A stretch of 64,000 nucleotides of DNA from Harmonia axyridis (GCF_914767665.1 NC_059502.1:61238031-61302030); one strand, 5' to 3'; shown: positions 37,433 to 50,550, counted from the stretch's first letter. Notes: generated from the letters alone by a model not told the origin. Numbers and translations: made by a program.

Positions 37433-38929
37433 TACAGGGTGTTTCATTAGGAAACGGAAATACTTCACAGGTGCATAGGTGGCACCAAGGCGGTTCTGGA
37501 GATACCCCATTTATTGGGTCTTACTGTTTTCGTAGCCGAGATACAGGGTGTTTTATGAATTTTGCCCGTTTCTTTCTGAGGCCATATCAAAAGAACCACC
37601 TGGTATATTTTCTTAATATTTGGCAAATGTGTTCCTAATTGAGAGTCCAAACGTATCATGCAATAACCGCCTTGGAAATCTAGGTCCGGGTTACCAAAAA
37701 ATTATGAATCGTTTGAATCCTCGAAACAACACACTGTACATCGGAATTTTGAAAATCTGTTTTAATATTCGGAAACACCACTAAAACCTAAACTGAGACG
37801 TGTACTTCAAATTTTCGCGCAGACAGTTTTACTGCACAAATTTTCAACGTAATAGTGAAGTTTTCGAGAACTTGGATACCTGAAAGTGGTTTGAAGTGAC
37901 TTTTAACAATGAAATATCACAAATATTGAATCCATTATTATTTCAACATTACTTTGTAATTCATTTTCACATTGGTTTTCCTTTGCATAGCTGTATACTA
38001 TTTCAGTTTCTATTTATTGAGAATTGAGTAGCATTAGTTGATATCGTATATTTTTAAACAATTATGAACAAAAAACATAATAACAAAATAATTAGAAAAA
38101 TAACTACAAAAACGGCTCGAAATGTCCTCCATTTTGATCTGAAAATTTTCTTGCTCGTTTCAGAATATCTTGTATCTTGAACTGCTTTCCGAATCACATT
38201 TAGATTGTTTCTCATTTTCTGGCTAGCCTCTTTTATTTTTCTGATTAGATGATCCCGAGTATTGATTTCAGAGGAATAAACCAACGATTTTATGTGACCT
38301 CAGAAAAAAAAATTGTGCAATAATGAGAAACAAAGACAGAGTAACTCAAAAATAAAAACTGAAATGGTATATTGCTATAAAAAGAAAAACCAATGTCAAA
38401 ATTAATTACTAAGTAATGTTGAAATAATTATGGATTCAATATTTTTGATAATTAATTGTTAAAAGTCACTTCAAACCACTTTCAGGTATCCAAATTCTCA
38501 AAAACTTCACTTTTACGTTGAAAATTTATGCAGTAAAACCTTCTGCGCGAAAATTTGAAGTACACGTCTCAGTTTAGTTTTTAGTGGTGTTTCCGAATAT
38601 TAAGACAGATTTTCAAAATTCCGATGTAAAGGGTGTTGTTACGAGGATTCAAACGATTCATAATTTTTGTTAACCCGGACCTAGATTTTCAAGGCGGTTA
38701 TTGCATGATACGTTTGGGCTCTCAATTAGAAACATATTTGCCAAATATGAAGAAAATATACCGAGTGGTTCGTTCGATATGGCCTCCAAGAAACGGGCAA
38801 AATTCATAAAACACCCTGTATTTCGGCTACGAAGACAGTAAGACCCAATAAATGGGGTATCTCCAGAACCGCCTTGGTGCCACCTATGCACCTGTGAAGT
38901 ATTTCCGTTTACCAATGAAACACCCTGTA
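37433..38929 (-). mobile_element. 1.5 kb foldback transposon with ~530-base arms
   Basis: TACAGGGTGTTTCATTAGG at the left end matches the reverse complement of the right end (AATGAAACACCCTGTA). The arms, about 37433-37965 and 38398-38929, stay alignable throughout with scattered differences. In the centre the minus strand reads NTRDHLIRKIKEASQKMR and, in the adjacent frame, FSDQNGGHFEPFL. This is the C-terminal block of an insect mariner-like transposase. The element probably arose by internal deletion plus arm duplication. Confidence 0.8.
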
Positions 38930-41540
38930 TATTCATCATCAACTCGAAAACTATTGACAATGAAAGAGGAGACTGAGCCATATTCCAGACACTTTCGGAA
39001 GGTGAACTTGTTGATATTCTGTAATGGTATGGATTTCATTACAAGAAATAGTGTTCACCTATTGGTAATTGGTTGCAATAAGTTTATTTTTTGTGTAATA
39101 TACAGGGTGTTCCTGAATTGTTGATACAAAGGAAATTGAGATATTACTTGGATAATTTTGAGGAAAAATGTATTATAAACATGGGCCAGCAAACGCTTTG
39201 TTTTCTTATTGCTTATTGGCGCCCTCAAAATTTGTTCTGCATAATATTTTTTTGTCATCTTCGAGCGTACTTTAAATGATATACAATCTTTGTTATACTC
39301 GTTGATTCAATTTGTTCACTATCCTCTGTTTCTTCTGTCATGTTCTATTCATCACTAGCCTATCTAAAAATTTATATCACATTCGTTACAGACTTCTTCA
39401 GAGTCTGACGAGTTGTTATTCGTGGTTTCCAATCATTATTCATTGTTTTTGTAATTTGGTTGAAAATTTGTTTTTCCTTTATTATTTTTCTGTTGTTTGA
39501 TTAGCTTCATGCTCTGTCAGGATTTTCGGTGTACGCTTTTGATGTCCCCCTTATAATAATTGCTGATGTTGATGTTCTTCGGTAATGATCTGTCAATGAT
39601 TTTAATTTTACCTATTATTCAAATGGATCATTCGAAATATTATCGATGACTGTAATGAGTTCCAACTGAGATGCTTCGGAGTACATTTGTTCATTAGATA
39701 CATAGATTATAACCTAGCATTTCTCTCTGAGCTTGAGTCTGAGTTAATGAAAATCTTTACAGCTTGCAATTTTCGAGATAATTTCGAATCTGAACTGTCC
39801 AAAACGATCATTTTTACTTCACATTTCTTTTGGTAAAAAATTTCATTATGGCCGGGACATGCAAATATTTAAATTTTATCTTCTGAAGTCATATTTTGAC
39901 ATTTATATACTACCACAATCTCAAAATATTCACACATACCTATACATTGAGAAAAAATGAACTATTGTTTTTTCTAACAATTTTTTCCACACACGATTCG
40001 AATACTCTGAGAAATTAATAAAACTTGTTCAACTGCTCAAACTTTCTCGAACTTCTCAACTTTTTCAAAATTTTCAGTATTATTCAATTATTCGAAAGAA
40101 ACATAAATGACAGTATGATAAACATGTTATTGAAAAAAAAACAATAATAGGTGACTCAGTCCTGAGACTGAGTCTCAATTATTTTTCTTCAAATGGAATA
40201 TCCCACAAATGTGGAAATATCTGTAGAATGTGCTAGAATATGTTCTAGACCTGTTTGCAAAAGGAAAAAATTGAATATCTGCTCGTACCCATTTTCACCA
40301 ATTTTTCTGATAGTTCTCATCGTTTTGACTTGTCTTCTGATAATACATAATTCAACTGCGATCGTTGAAATATTTCGAAACAGCATTTGTAATGATGTAT
40401 ACAAAAAAACATCTTGTTTGAAACCCATATAAACCAAACACCTTTTTTCGTCAATTTTGACTGGATTATCAAATAATGTGCAAAATTAAACATTACCTAT
40501 CTTTTTATTTTTCAATCTCGAAGATTTAGCAATACAAATTATTTCATTGACATACACGAGCCCTTTTCACAAATTTTTCGAATCATTCTCATGGTAAGCT
40601 CGTAACTCATTATGTTTAACGTCTATTTATAACTCTACTTTGGGCAGAATTCCATATTTCTGAATATATTCATCCTATTATTTTCCATCTCGAGAATATC
40701 CACCCACGTTCCGACATGAGTTTTGAGCAAAAATAATTTTCAGGATTATTTGATTGGATTCAAAAGGAAATAAAAATTTTTGCGAATATAGTTAATCCAA
40801 TAAGTTGAATAAGCCTTTGAGTAACATGTTTCCATCAAGGTTGATTTAAGAATTATTTTCTGAAAATTTCTAATCTGAGTGGAAGTCACTCCATTTCATT
40901 TTAAAACTTAACTTATTTTTTGGAATTTTCTCTAATGAGATTATTGCAGAAAATCCATCTAATTGCGATAAACACACGACCTTCTACAGCCATTCTTGGA
41001 AACTGACATGAAAAAAAGAGCTTTTGAGCACTTGCTCATTCATTGCACCAATTGTAGACTGCAGAACTGTATATAGGCATTTGTGATCTCCAAGGATGCA
41101 AATTGCGCATGAATGACGAGCGTTAGGAAGCATCTGATGTAACGTCTGATCTGAGCTTTACTCATTATTTTTTAGGAATTCTTCAATTTCTATGATTCTG
41201 ATTACGCTATATCAGCACGGAATTTTGCTGTTATTTTATTTTCTATTTTCCCACTCCAGAGAAATATGGGTGTTTCTTTCCAATATTCTTCTTGAATTTT
41301 TTATGGCCTATTTCTTTATGGTTCTGATGATTTATATCAATTTTCAAAACTCAACCAGATTGGTTCTTTGGTAGACGCAATATTTGGTAATTTTCTTCTT
41401 GAATTTTATATGGTTCTGATTACGCGGTCAACATGATATTTCGTACAAAGCTGCGCATTGATATCAAAATGCAAATTTTCATCTCTATAGAACCTTCAGT
41501 TCTGAATTAAAATGGAACACAACTTCTCGAAAAGCTATAA
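38930..41540. other. intron stretch with scattered short repeats, no gene
   Basis: Contains a single CAGGGTGTTCC end near 39102 and a short repeat around 41105 that also occurs at 35663. I find no exon-like segment linking to the flanking sls exons. Confidence 0.4.
40193..40432 (+). other. small Cys-containing ORF with one membrane-like helix
   Basis: MEYPTNVEISVECARICSRP, a basic patch CKRKK, then a hydrophobic run (FLIVLIVLTCLLII) and a short tail with two Cys. The layout suits a small single-pass membrane peptide, but the opposite strand is also open over the same span. Both may be chance. Unidentified. Confidence 0.15.
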
Positions 41541-41566
41541 TAATAATAATAATAATAATAATATTC
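41541..41566 (+). repeat. AAT trinucleotide microsatellite
   Basis: About eight tandem AAT units in the 15.1 kb intron. Confidence 0.9.
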
Positions 41567-41670
41567 AAAGACTTGGCTGCTAGGAGAAACATTTCATCTT
41601 CAGTTTCGATTATTTGTTCCATAAGAATGTTGGCACTATTTTAATTCCCAATTAAAAAACACTGATGCTC

Positions 41671-43345
41671 TCCAGGGCCGGCCTGATCAATTTTGGCGCC
41701 TGAAGCAAAGAATTTTTTGGCGTCCCTGCTGAAAAAGTAACAATAACAACATGACCTTCTTCATAAAACGCACCCTCCTCACCAAAAAACATCACCCGCT
41801 CCGATAACAATACAGAACTTTCTATTACCGATGAAGAATATTGTAATCGTGCTTGAAAAAAATTGAATTCTGTTGAATGAAGAACATTGAAATATTTCAA
41901 TATACAGGGTGTAACTGAATAAGTGTAAAACATTTAAGGAGGTGATTCCTCATCGAAAAAAAGATAGGATCTTTCATATAAAGAAACTTCATTGGAGCAT
42001 CCCTTGTTAAGATACAGCCCCTTAAAGGGGGTACATAAAATTTGTATAACAATTTTTTTCACAAGCACTGAAAAAGTTACAATATTGAAATTAACCTGAC
42101 GTTTTGTACTACCAAAAAGACACTTAGCCAGTAATTTATTTGGTTTACCCCATAACTTAGTTTTGTTTATTACCCTTTAATCGTTTAATGCAGGTACTAA
42201 CTACAAAATAACAATAAATCCAGTTCGCATTTATGACGATGTATCTCTGTAGTTGTTCGTAAAATAATGTTTTGCTGCTTAGTGGTTTATTTTGGGCAAA
42301 AAACCCAAGAGACATTTTTTGTTTAGAATGAAACAGGCTATCGGAAATAAATTTTTAAATAGTAAACAAATAATAAGACAAAAAGTTACATTGGAAATAA
42401 ATTTTAGGGGTTGCGTTTTTCACCCCTTACAACCATGGGGTAAACCAAATAAATTACTGGCTAAGTGTCTTTTTGGTAGTACAAAACGTCAGGTTAATTT
42501 CAATATTGTAACTTTTTCAGTGCTTGTGAAAAAAATTGTTATACAAATTTTATGTACCCCCTTTAAGGGGCTGTATCTTAACAAGGGATGCTCCAATGAA
42601 GTTTCTTTGTATGAAAGATCCTATCTTTTTTTCGATGAGGAATCACCTCCTTAAATGTTTTACACTTATTCAGTTACACCCTGTATAGTATTATACTGGA
42701 TTTTTTTTGAAGTTTTTTAATTGAATGAAACAGCTACTTAAGCTGTAGGTATCTTGATATATTCCTGGATTTCTTCGACGCCGATGAACAATGCCTAAGT
42801 AATATATCTGATATTCTCATTCACAAGACACAGATAACGATCGATGAAAAATTACCTATCACAATACAAGATACAAAGGGCGGTAGGGCATGCGAAGCTT
42901 TGAAAACTAAATGGGATCAAAATCAAGTTAAAACATTTGGCATTTAGCAGTAACTAGTTTTGAATTCAAAATCGTAGGAATTTTCCATATGTTGAATGTG
43001 TAAACAACTTCTACATAATTCGAAAGAGAAGATAGTGTTGTTTTTCGTCTTTGTGAAATACATTTCATCCCTCTTTCAATTAGGGTAATAGGCAATGCTG
43101 TTCATATTCGTTGGGTTGCCATGTGTTATTTGTTGCACAGGCGGCTTAGAAAAGACGGTTTGGAGATTTTCATTGCAGGGAATGTTGATAAACGCAGTGG
43201 ACCAACCTCATGTTGTGTTCAAGAATCAAGACTATATTTTTTCAGAAATATGAAAAGGTGGCCACAAATTGGGCTAAATTGCCGCCCCTCGAAATAGAGG
43301 CGCCTGAAACAGTCGCTTCACTGTTTCACCCCTAACGCTGACCTT
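41671..43345. mobile_element. probable split repeat with GGCGCCTGAAGC-type ends, carrying a nested MITE
   Basis: The left side reads CCAGGGCCGGCCTGATC and TTTGGCGCCTGAAGCAAAG. The right side has GCCGCCCCTCG, GAGGCGCCTGAAACAGTCGC and TTTCACCCCTAACGC. The shared GGCGCCTGAA core and the GC-rich ends against an AT-rich background suggest the two ends of one element. The MITE at 41903-42685 inserted into it. Boundaries are approximate and the class is unknown. Confidence 0.4.
41903..42685 (+). mobile_element. foldback MITE with ~250-base inverted repeats
   Basis: Starts TACAGGGTGTAACTGAATAA and ends TTATTCAGTTACACCCTGTA, flanked by TA. Arms at about 41903-42160 and 42436-42685 are almost perfect reverse complements (for example CACCTCCTTAAATGTTTTAC on the right against its complement on the left). 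The ORF that crosses the right half is an arm artefact. Confidence 0.85.
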
Positions 43346-44538
43346 GGTGCTCTGCCGTTGCCAATAGATACTAGATATACTGATTTCAAATTCAATTATT
43401 GATGATTGAATATTTCAATTAAAATAAATGCAACCATAATAATTAGTTGTAGACGAATTGATTTTATTCTATTTGAAAATTCATTCGGAATTCAGCATAA
43501 AAATTGAAGATTTCGATATATGTATAGGGTTTTCGGGAGTAACTGTACTTTCATGAGAGATAGAGCAGGACTAGGGTTGAAGGAATATACTATTATATAA
43601 AAAAATAATTTCTGCATTTACTCAGAAACACTCTGTATATTTATAGTTAGAAGTAATGACAATATAGTATGATTCTCTGTTCGCCCAAGAGATGACATTT
43701 TGGGCTGCGTTAGGGCCCATACAGTCAACCAATTTCGTGCCGAATTTTATCTGAATAGTTGTTGCAGTGTCTAAGAAAAGCTCTTGATAGCGGATGGATT
43801 TGTGATTGCAGTTGTATTTAATTTCAGAATAGAATCTGCAAAACTTTCAGGTCTTTGATGTTTTCTTCGACCTATTTCAAAGAAACGATATGAAAAAAAA
43901 CACCAATATTACAACATTTTTCTTCACCTTGGTTATTCTTTATAATTCGTCTGGACTATATTGACAAATGTGGTGCAACAATGAGCAACTGTTCAAGAGC
44001 AACACCTACATTTGCCTTTGGAAACATACCAAGATTTCACTTGAAAACCGGAGACAATAAAGCCACTCACATTCGTTTCCTGTATTTTCGTAAAATATTA
44101 AGAAATTTTCTCGAGAATGTAATTCTACACTCTTCGAAATACAAAACACGCTAAAAATAAGTTTGAACTGAATAAGCTTGGCACGTAACGAATCTATAAT
44201 CTGAGATGCTTATGTGGATGGTCGCATCTTATGTAGCTGAATTACTCATAAGTGATTCTAATTTCTTTTCAGCCTTGTGTATTAAAAATTTGTCATTCGA
44301 ATAAATATCGGAATTCCAGATCTAACGATATGCATTGGAAATAGCTCAGTTTTTTCGTTTTTACAATTTGAGTAGAAAGGCAAATGAGTTTCCTCACTCT
44401 TACTCAATTGATAATATGCAAGAGCACAAACTTGTTCGAACGTTTTTTCCGAATTAATTTGATGTATCTTCGAATATTCCATTTGGGAACATCAACATGA
44501 TCCCTGACGAGTAAATTGTTTATGTGCTCAAAACTAAC

Positions 44539-45444
44539 GGGTGTTTTTTTCGAGGTATATAACTTTAGGTTGGTATTACTATTCAAGATGGCGACCGATT
44601 TAACAGCTGTCAAGTGATTTATTCTCAGTTTGGTTTGGCAATTCATCATGAATAGCCAAACGATCATCAAGTAAGGCGCAGATTCGTCGAATGGGCCCAA
44701 AATGAGATTGCCGTTGTTCCCGATTTTCATAAGCGAATCTTTTTTAGCGATGAAGCGCACTTCTGGTTGAATGGCTACTTCAACCAACAAAACTGCCGCA
44801 TTTGGAGTGAAGCTAATCCTCAAGTGTATGTCGAAACACCGTTACATCCAGAAAAACTGACTGTTTGGTGCGCTTTATGGGCTGGTGGAATCAAAAACGA
44901 TGATGGCCAGAACGTTACAGTCAATGGTGATCGGTATAGAGCCATGATTACTAACTTTTTCATTCCTGAATTGAACAACCATGATGTCCAGGAGCTGTGG
45001 TTCCAACAAGACGGCGCAACATGTCACACAGCTCGTGCCACAATCGATTTATTGAAAGACACGTTTAGTGACCGCCTAATTTCACGTTTTGGACCTGTGA
45101 ATTGGCCTCCAAGATCTTGTGATTTAACACCGCTAGACTATTTCTGTGGGCCTATGTAAAGTCATATGTCTATGCGGATAAGCCACAAACCCTTGACCAT
45201 TTGGAAGACAACATTCGCCGTGTTATTGCCGAAATACTGCCACAAATGTTGGAAAAAGTCATCGAAAATTGGACGTCCAGATTGGACTACATCTGAGCCA
45301 GCCGTGGCGGTCATATGCCAGAAATCATATTTAAAATGTAATGCCACAAGATTATCTTGCGGATAAATAAAATTCATGTCAATGGAATAATCGATCGTTG
45401 TTTTATTGCAATTTAAAGTTCTATAGTTCTAAAAAAAAACACCC
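44539..45444 (+). pseudogene. DD41D mariner-like transposon, copy 1 (internally deleted, frameshifted)
   Basis: Terminal repeats GGGTGTTTTTTTCGAGGTAT and, reversed, GGGTGTTTTTTTTTAGAACT bound the copy. The 5' leader is intact up to the start Met region. It then jumps to the middle of the transposase (DHQVRRRFVEWAQNE), so about the first 130 residues with the DNA-binding domain are missing. Catalytic blocks are visible: FFSDEAHFWLNG, WFQQDGATCHTAR and CDLTPLDYF. I count 41 residues between the second and third Asp. A one-base loss after DYF shifts the frame, and the C-terminus continues in the next frame to about 45300. Confidence 0.85.
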
Positions 45445-48329
45445 TTTACAATTCTTAAGATTTTAGGAGATGATCCAGATGAATTTTGTAACTTCTGCTC
45501 CAGTGTGTAAGGCATAAATTTGAATAGGATAAGAAAATATCACTTCACACGATGAAAAATAATATAATAATATAATGAATAGAGGGAGTATACGCAATTT
45601 TTACAAGTCCCCAACATGGTTAGATTACGTTGTCGGATTGTGATATATTTTCAAATAGGTACACAATGTTTCTATATCGTTAATCGTTATGAATGTATAT
45701 TATATTGAATGAAATATATTTATTTGAGTGATTCCCGATTAAATACGCAATATTGAATATTTGGAATCTAATATTTTTCCTAATTGTCGAATTTATAATG
45801 AGAATATTTTTTTCTGTATATGCCTACTGAAATCCAAGGTTTGGCAACTTTTGCTCTTCTAGTGTCATCGGTTGTTTCACGTCGTTTGGTGCGCTTGAAG
45901 TTTGTTTTCTGAATTTCTGATATATTTAGGTATTTATTTCAATACATTTTGAGTTGATATGAAACATTGATTCACTATGGGATATAAGGAGTGCGTTCTC
46001 TGAGGAGAAACTCGCGAATTGAGTGAAATATCATATCACTGATATGTTTTCATTTTTGCACTCTGCATGTCAAACTTGATTATGTTGGGGTCAAAATTTG
46101 CGTTCTGTCTCTCTATGTTTATTACTCTGAGATCTAAATTCATATTTGATCTTGATTGTCAATTTTTATATGTGAAATGCTGTGTTGTGTTTTCTTAAAT
46201 TTTGCTACCTCCCATCATTTGATTTGTACCTTTATAGTTAAAGTTCGACTTCAAAAAAACATTAAAATTGCAAGGACTAATTTCAATCCTTACTGCATTT
46301 CATTTAATATATTTCTAATAAATCTTCAGAAAACCTTTGTTGCTAATATAACAAAAAATTCCAGTCTGCTAGTGGACAGTCTTGATATAATCCAATGAGT
46401 CAATCTTTCAAAGTTCGTCTTTTATTTTCTCTCGTAACGAAAACAAATATTTTATCATCTATGTCCCTAGCTTTCCCTTAATATGAATAATGTCGATATC
46501 TCCAAAAGCTTCCACGTAAAATTCATTGTAGACACATACCCAAGATTAGGGTGGGGTTGCATAAACAAATTGTGGATATTTTTATACCTCACTCTGTGTT
46601 TCCGTTTCATATATCCTTATTTAATATTAGTAAACGCTCTATCTTTTTGTAGTATTCATTTGACATGATAATTAATTCATTAAAGTTACAATGCTGCTGA
46701 AGAAGTCATACCAAAATGGGTGCATTTGGATGGAATAAGAAATGCAGCACATACTTAAGGACATATAACTGCAAGAATTAATCATTTAGTTGATGTGCGA
46801 AATGGATCAACATCAACTCTTCATTCTGACAGTTAAAATGTTTAGAATTATAATCGATATTTAATGCTAAATAAGTGAGGTTTTATCAATAGTAAGTTTG
46901 TTTGTTAACGTACTCAATGAAGTTTAGAAGCGTATACTTGTTTTTGAAAAAATCGATGTACAGGATGTTTTAGTAGATATAATATCAAATCAATAATTTT
47001 CACATTCCAGACCTGCGTTACTAAATATCAACTGAAACTGAATATCTATTTTCCTATATATAGGGTTAGAAAAATTTAGAGGGCCTCTAAATAGATCTTA
47101 TACAGGGTTAGAACTGTTTAGAGGTCCCTGTATAATCCTTGCAATTTTCATGAAAATCCAAGAATTCTTTAGTTAGAGAAAAAGTCTTCGATGAAATGCA
47201 TCAAACATCGTGCAGTTCAGAAACACAACGACTTAGGACAATTTTCAACTCAGACTATCCGAATTATCCTGCATTTTCACCAAGAATTTGTACATTTACC
47301 AATAACATTTAAATTTCAATATTCCTTGAGATTTAGTAATAACAATTATTGTTGTTGAAGAGTCTTTGGAAGATTTGAAGAGATTATACTTACTTTAACC
47401 ATTTCCATTTCCCTTTTGACAGAACTGCAGGTTCATATGCCTTACTTATAATTTTATTTCATGTTCGAGCTATATATGGTTTGTTTTTCATGATAAATAT
47501 CTAGATTTTGGATAGTTATTGATTTGAAAATATGGAAATAATTAAACGAATAAATATCAATTTAAATCAAGAGAAAGATTTGTTATGAGAGCAACGTGAA
47601 TAACAATACCACTTCCAATTTCCTACTTATTGAGAAATTATGAGGCATTGAAGGCCAAAATATTCCTCAGTGTGATCAAGTGTCACAACAAAAAAAAACG
47701 ATTCAGTAATAGTATTGGATGTCTGACAGTCAATACGCTTTGTGTCATTGCTTTGTATGAGCCTGAAGATGCTACCACGTCAACCAGAAAGAGTGTATGA
47801 TTATATTTAATATGTTTATTATTAAAATTCTAAGGAACATAATTGGGTCATGTTTATTTAATGTATTTCAACATCTTAATTGATATATATTTACAGATCT
47901 CGTTGAAAATTCATAACTACACTAAATTAGTTTGCTAAGGCAAGATAAAGGTACCTCATAGCTCATAGAGAAAATATTTTAATCCCATCACCACTGAAGA
48001 GAAAGGAAACATTAGGTTAGAAAGAAAGAGTTCAAGGCGGTAAAGCTTTAATCAAATTCACAATAAATAAAATACCTAACGATGATTTCAGTAAAATAAC
48101 AATAATGAGTAATGGTCACAGCAATATTCATAATGTAGATATTCTAAATAAACAAGTACATAAGCCTCTCACAGTAAATGAATAAATTTTTAACGCAATC
48201 TCGAGGTCGAGTAATACATAAAGTAAGTGATCGGTTAGCAAAGAGTCTACCAAAATCGAGGGGCAGTGTTCATAACATTTTTCAAAAAACCTCCACCAAT
48301 TTACTTAATGTAGGCTGACTTGAGCTCAC
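45445..48329. other. intron stretch, nothing recognised
   Basis: AT-rich part of the 15.1 kb intron downstream of the last zormin Ig exon. The first few hundred bases below 48330 could serve as a 3' untranslated region if the donor is not used. Minus-strand AATAAA-type hexamers occur near 47816 and 47852. No other feature is seen. Confidence 0.4.
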
Positions 48330-48407
48330 CTGGGACATCCAATATGGCGGTAGTGCTCGCAGTTCCAGCAACATTGTTCGCAGTGCACGTATAAGTTCCT
48401 GCATCTT
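48330..48407 (-). CDS. sls: sls/zormin exon: end of last zormin Ig
   Basis: 26 codons completing an Ig domain (EDAGTYTCTANNVAGTASTT, then AILDVP). Bounded by TTAATTATAG and G|GTGAGC. Phase 1 in and out. The Ig is spread over three exons with phases 0 and 1 inside the fold. If the donor is ignored, translation would continue for nine more codons (GELKSAYIK) to a TAA, a possible end of zormin-only isoforms. Confidence 0.88.
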
Positions 48408-48990
48408 CTATAATTAAAATATAAATAAATAATTAAATGGAAAATTTTAAGTATTGATTGAAAGCATAACATATCCATAAGCTTCTGAAAAAAATAAGCC
48501 GGGATGAATAAAAGATTTGGCCATCTGACTATCTGAGTGGTTATCAAATTATTGTGACAGTAACATCGTAGCTATAAAAGTTGAGTGAATCTGAGGGAAC
48601 CATATATCTTCGTTCAAAAAAATGTTCCTTATAATTATATATACTGAAATATATTTTCTTCCCACCAAAAATATGAATTTAAAATGATGGTAAAGTTTCT
48701 GATCGAAAACCTTTACTTTCGGAAGATACTGATAATAAATTTGGAATATATGCCTATATGCATAGGGACTGGGTATCATGAAAAGGGCAATGAATAACAA
48801 AAAAAATCAAATAACCATCAATTTCATTGGTTTCAATTTTTATGTCTCCATGATTATGTAAATAAAACGTAACAAATTGAATTGAGGAAGATCCGGAAAA
48901 CAATTTAGGAATATATATTCAAACGAAATTGGGCAATAATTTCAATTGGTAAACTTTCTGAAATAAAAAGTATTTATTATTATTAATTAC

Positions 48991-49171
48991 CTGGATATGC
49001 TTTGGAAATCGTTAAACGGCAAACTCCATTCCTATAATGAAGCTGGTAATCATTTGAGTCTTCAATGATTCTACCATTCTTCGACCAGAGTACACTTGGA
49101 GGAGGTTCTGCTTGAACGATACATTCAAATTTGGCATTTTGTCCACTCACTACTGCGATGTTTCTCAGGGG
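48991..49171 (-). CDS. sls: sls/zormin exon: main part of last zormin Ig
   Basis: 60 codons (PLRNIAVVSGQNAKFECIVQ, then SVLWSKNGRII, ending LTISKAYP). Contains the strand-B Cys and the core Trp; the strand-F Cys is supplied by the next exon. Phase 0 in (ACATTTCAG) and phase 1 out (G|GTAATT). Confidence 0.9.
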
Positions 49172-49263
49172 CTGAAATGTTGATTACAGGTTAAGTTCTA
49201 AGTCTCAACCTTCATCACCTATTCCTTATTCGCTATAATTAGGAATTAAGAAAGTTATAATAC

Positions 49264-49370
49264 CGTTATGAACATTGGAGCTCTCACAGGACCAGGGGGT
49301 CCTTTACTGGCATTGACAGGGGTGGCAGGACAGCTCGGAGGAGTATCTGTCATCCTTTGTTTTTCAGAAC
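49264..49370 (-). CDS. sls: sls/zormin exon: proline-rich lead-in to last zormin Ig
   Basis: 36 codons: a Pro/Ser/Gly-rich stretch (MTDTPPSCPATPVNASKG) followed by the first strand of the Ig (APMFIT). Acceptor TTTCTTCCAG, phase 1 in. Donor ACG|GTATTA, phase 0 out, matching the next exon. Confidence 0.85.
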
Positions 49371-50550
49371 CTGGAAGAAACAATGCTGTAACGATTTTCA
49401 AAGTATACAGTGAGATTCAACTTTCAGAAGAAAAACTTTTACAATTTCGGAAAAAATCTGGATATAGTCCCTATTTCGATCCATAACGGAATTATAAGTT
49501 ATTGAAGTTGGCAGATGCTAAACATAATACGCAATCTTGGTACTGAAAGAATCAGCTTTTGGGAACTGTTCCACTTTCAATATGTTTTTTTGTGGATACC
49601 TTTAAGATCAAGTGTAAATTAGAACCTAATAATTTCAATGATTCAAAATGTCATGAATGATTTAAAACAAGCTTGTTTTATTCGATCGATGGAATATTCC
49701 TCATTAGGACGTATAAAAGCAAAACAATTATAAACAAGATAAGTTATTATTAACAATAGGAAAATTCATTGAACTAAAAACATTTCTTTATTTTTCTCTT
49801 TGAACTTATTATGGAGCGCAATAGGTAGTATTTAGTTTTTTCACTAAAAGTTTAATCATCTTTCAACATAGCTGCAGCAGCATACATAAGAATAAGCTTC
49901 ACACAAGCCACAACAGAATAAAATGCTTAATCGACATATGTTTTATTGTATGAGATACTGAGAGTTTTTTATGTCTCATTGAATAAACCTAGTAGTTTTA
50001 TGAACCCAAGTAAACACGATAGAAGAAAGTGCAGTCCATATTTTTTTTCTTGTCTATGTCCCTGTTATCTATTGAAAGATATCCTGAAAAATTGTTATTA
50101 CTATTTATGTATATCATAATGAACGTACTTCAGCTACAGTTTTTTTTATTGTTTTGTGACAACTATGCATAGTGTGCTTCAGAGAAATATGAACATTCTG
50201 TTTCAAAGTCTTTTCCTTCCTTATTGTTGAGATCATTACCCTTCCTTGACGGCTTTTCTTCAAAGTGATTTCAGAAGGAGTTGGCAATTGAGATGTATAA
50301 GATATGATGATGCTTAATGCTATCGCTCTTCTCTTTTGAATATGCCATGCCCCCCCCCTGAGATTTTGATTGCCTTATTTTTCAGCACAACACCCTCAAT
50401 ATTACTTTCTCAAATCGAAGAGCATGGAAAAAGGGAAAGTAATGGATTCACAACAATTTTCCGGTTTTCAATGACAATCATGGACGTCTTATCCTTTTTC
50501 AATAATTTTCATTTTGCCCCCCCTGAGAAAAATTTCTGCGGGCGCCCATG

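Noticed and set aside
42292..42654. 120-residue plus-strand ORF
   Set aside because: It lies across the loop and right arm of the foldback MITE at 41903-42685. The matching arm on the left would encode the antisense of the same stretch, so it is not a gene.
45166..45366. Separate small ORF
   Set aside because: It overlaps, in another frame, the frameshifted C-terminal end of the DD41D transposase copy 1, so it is not a gene of its own.
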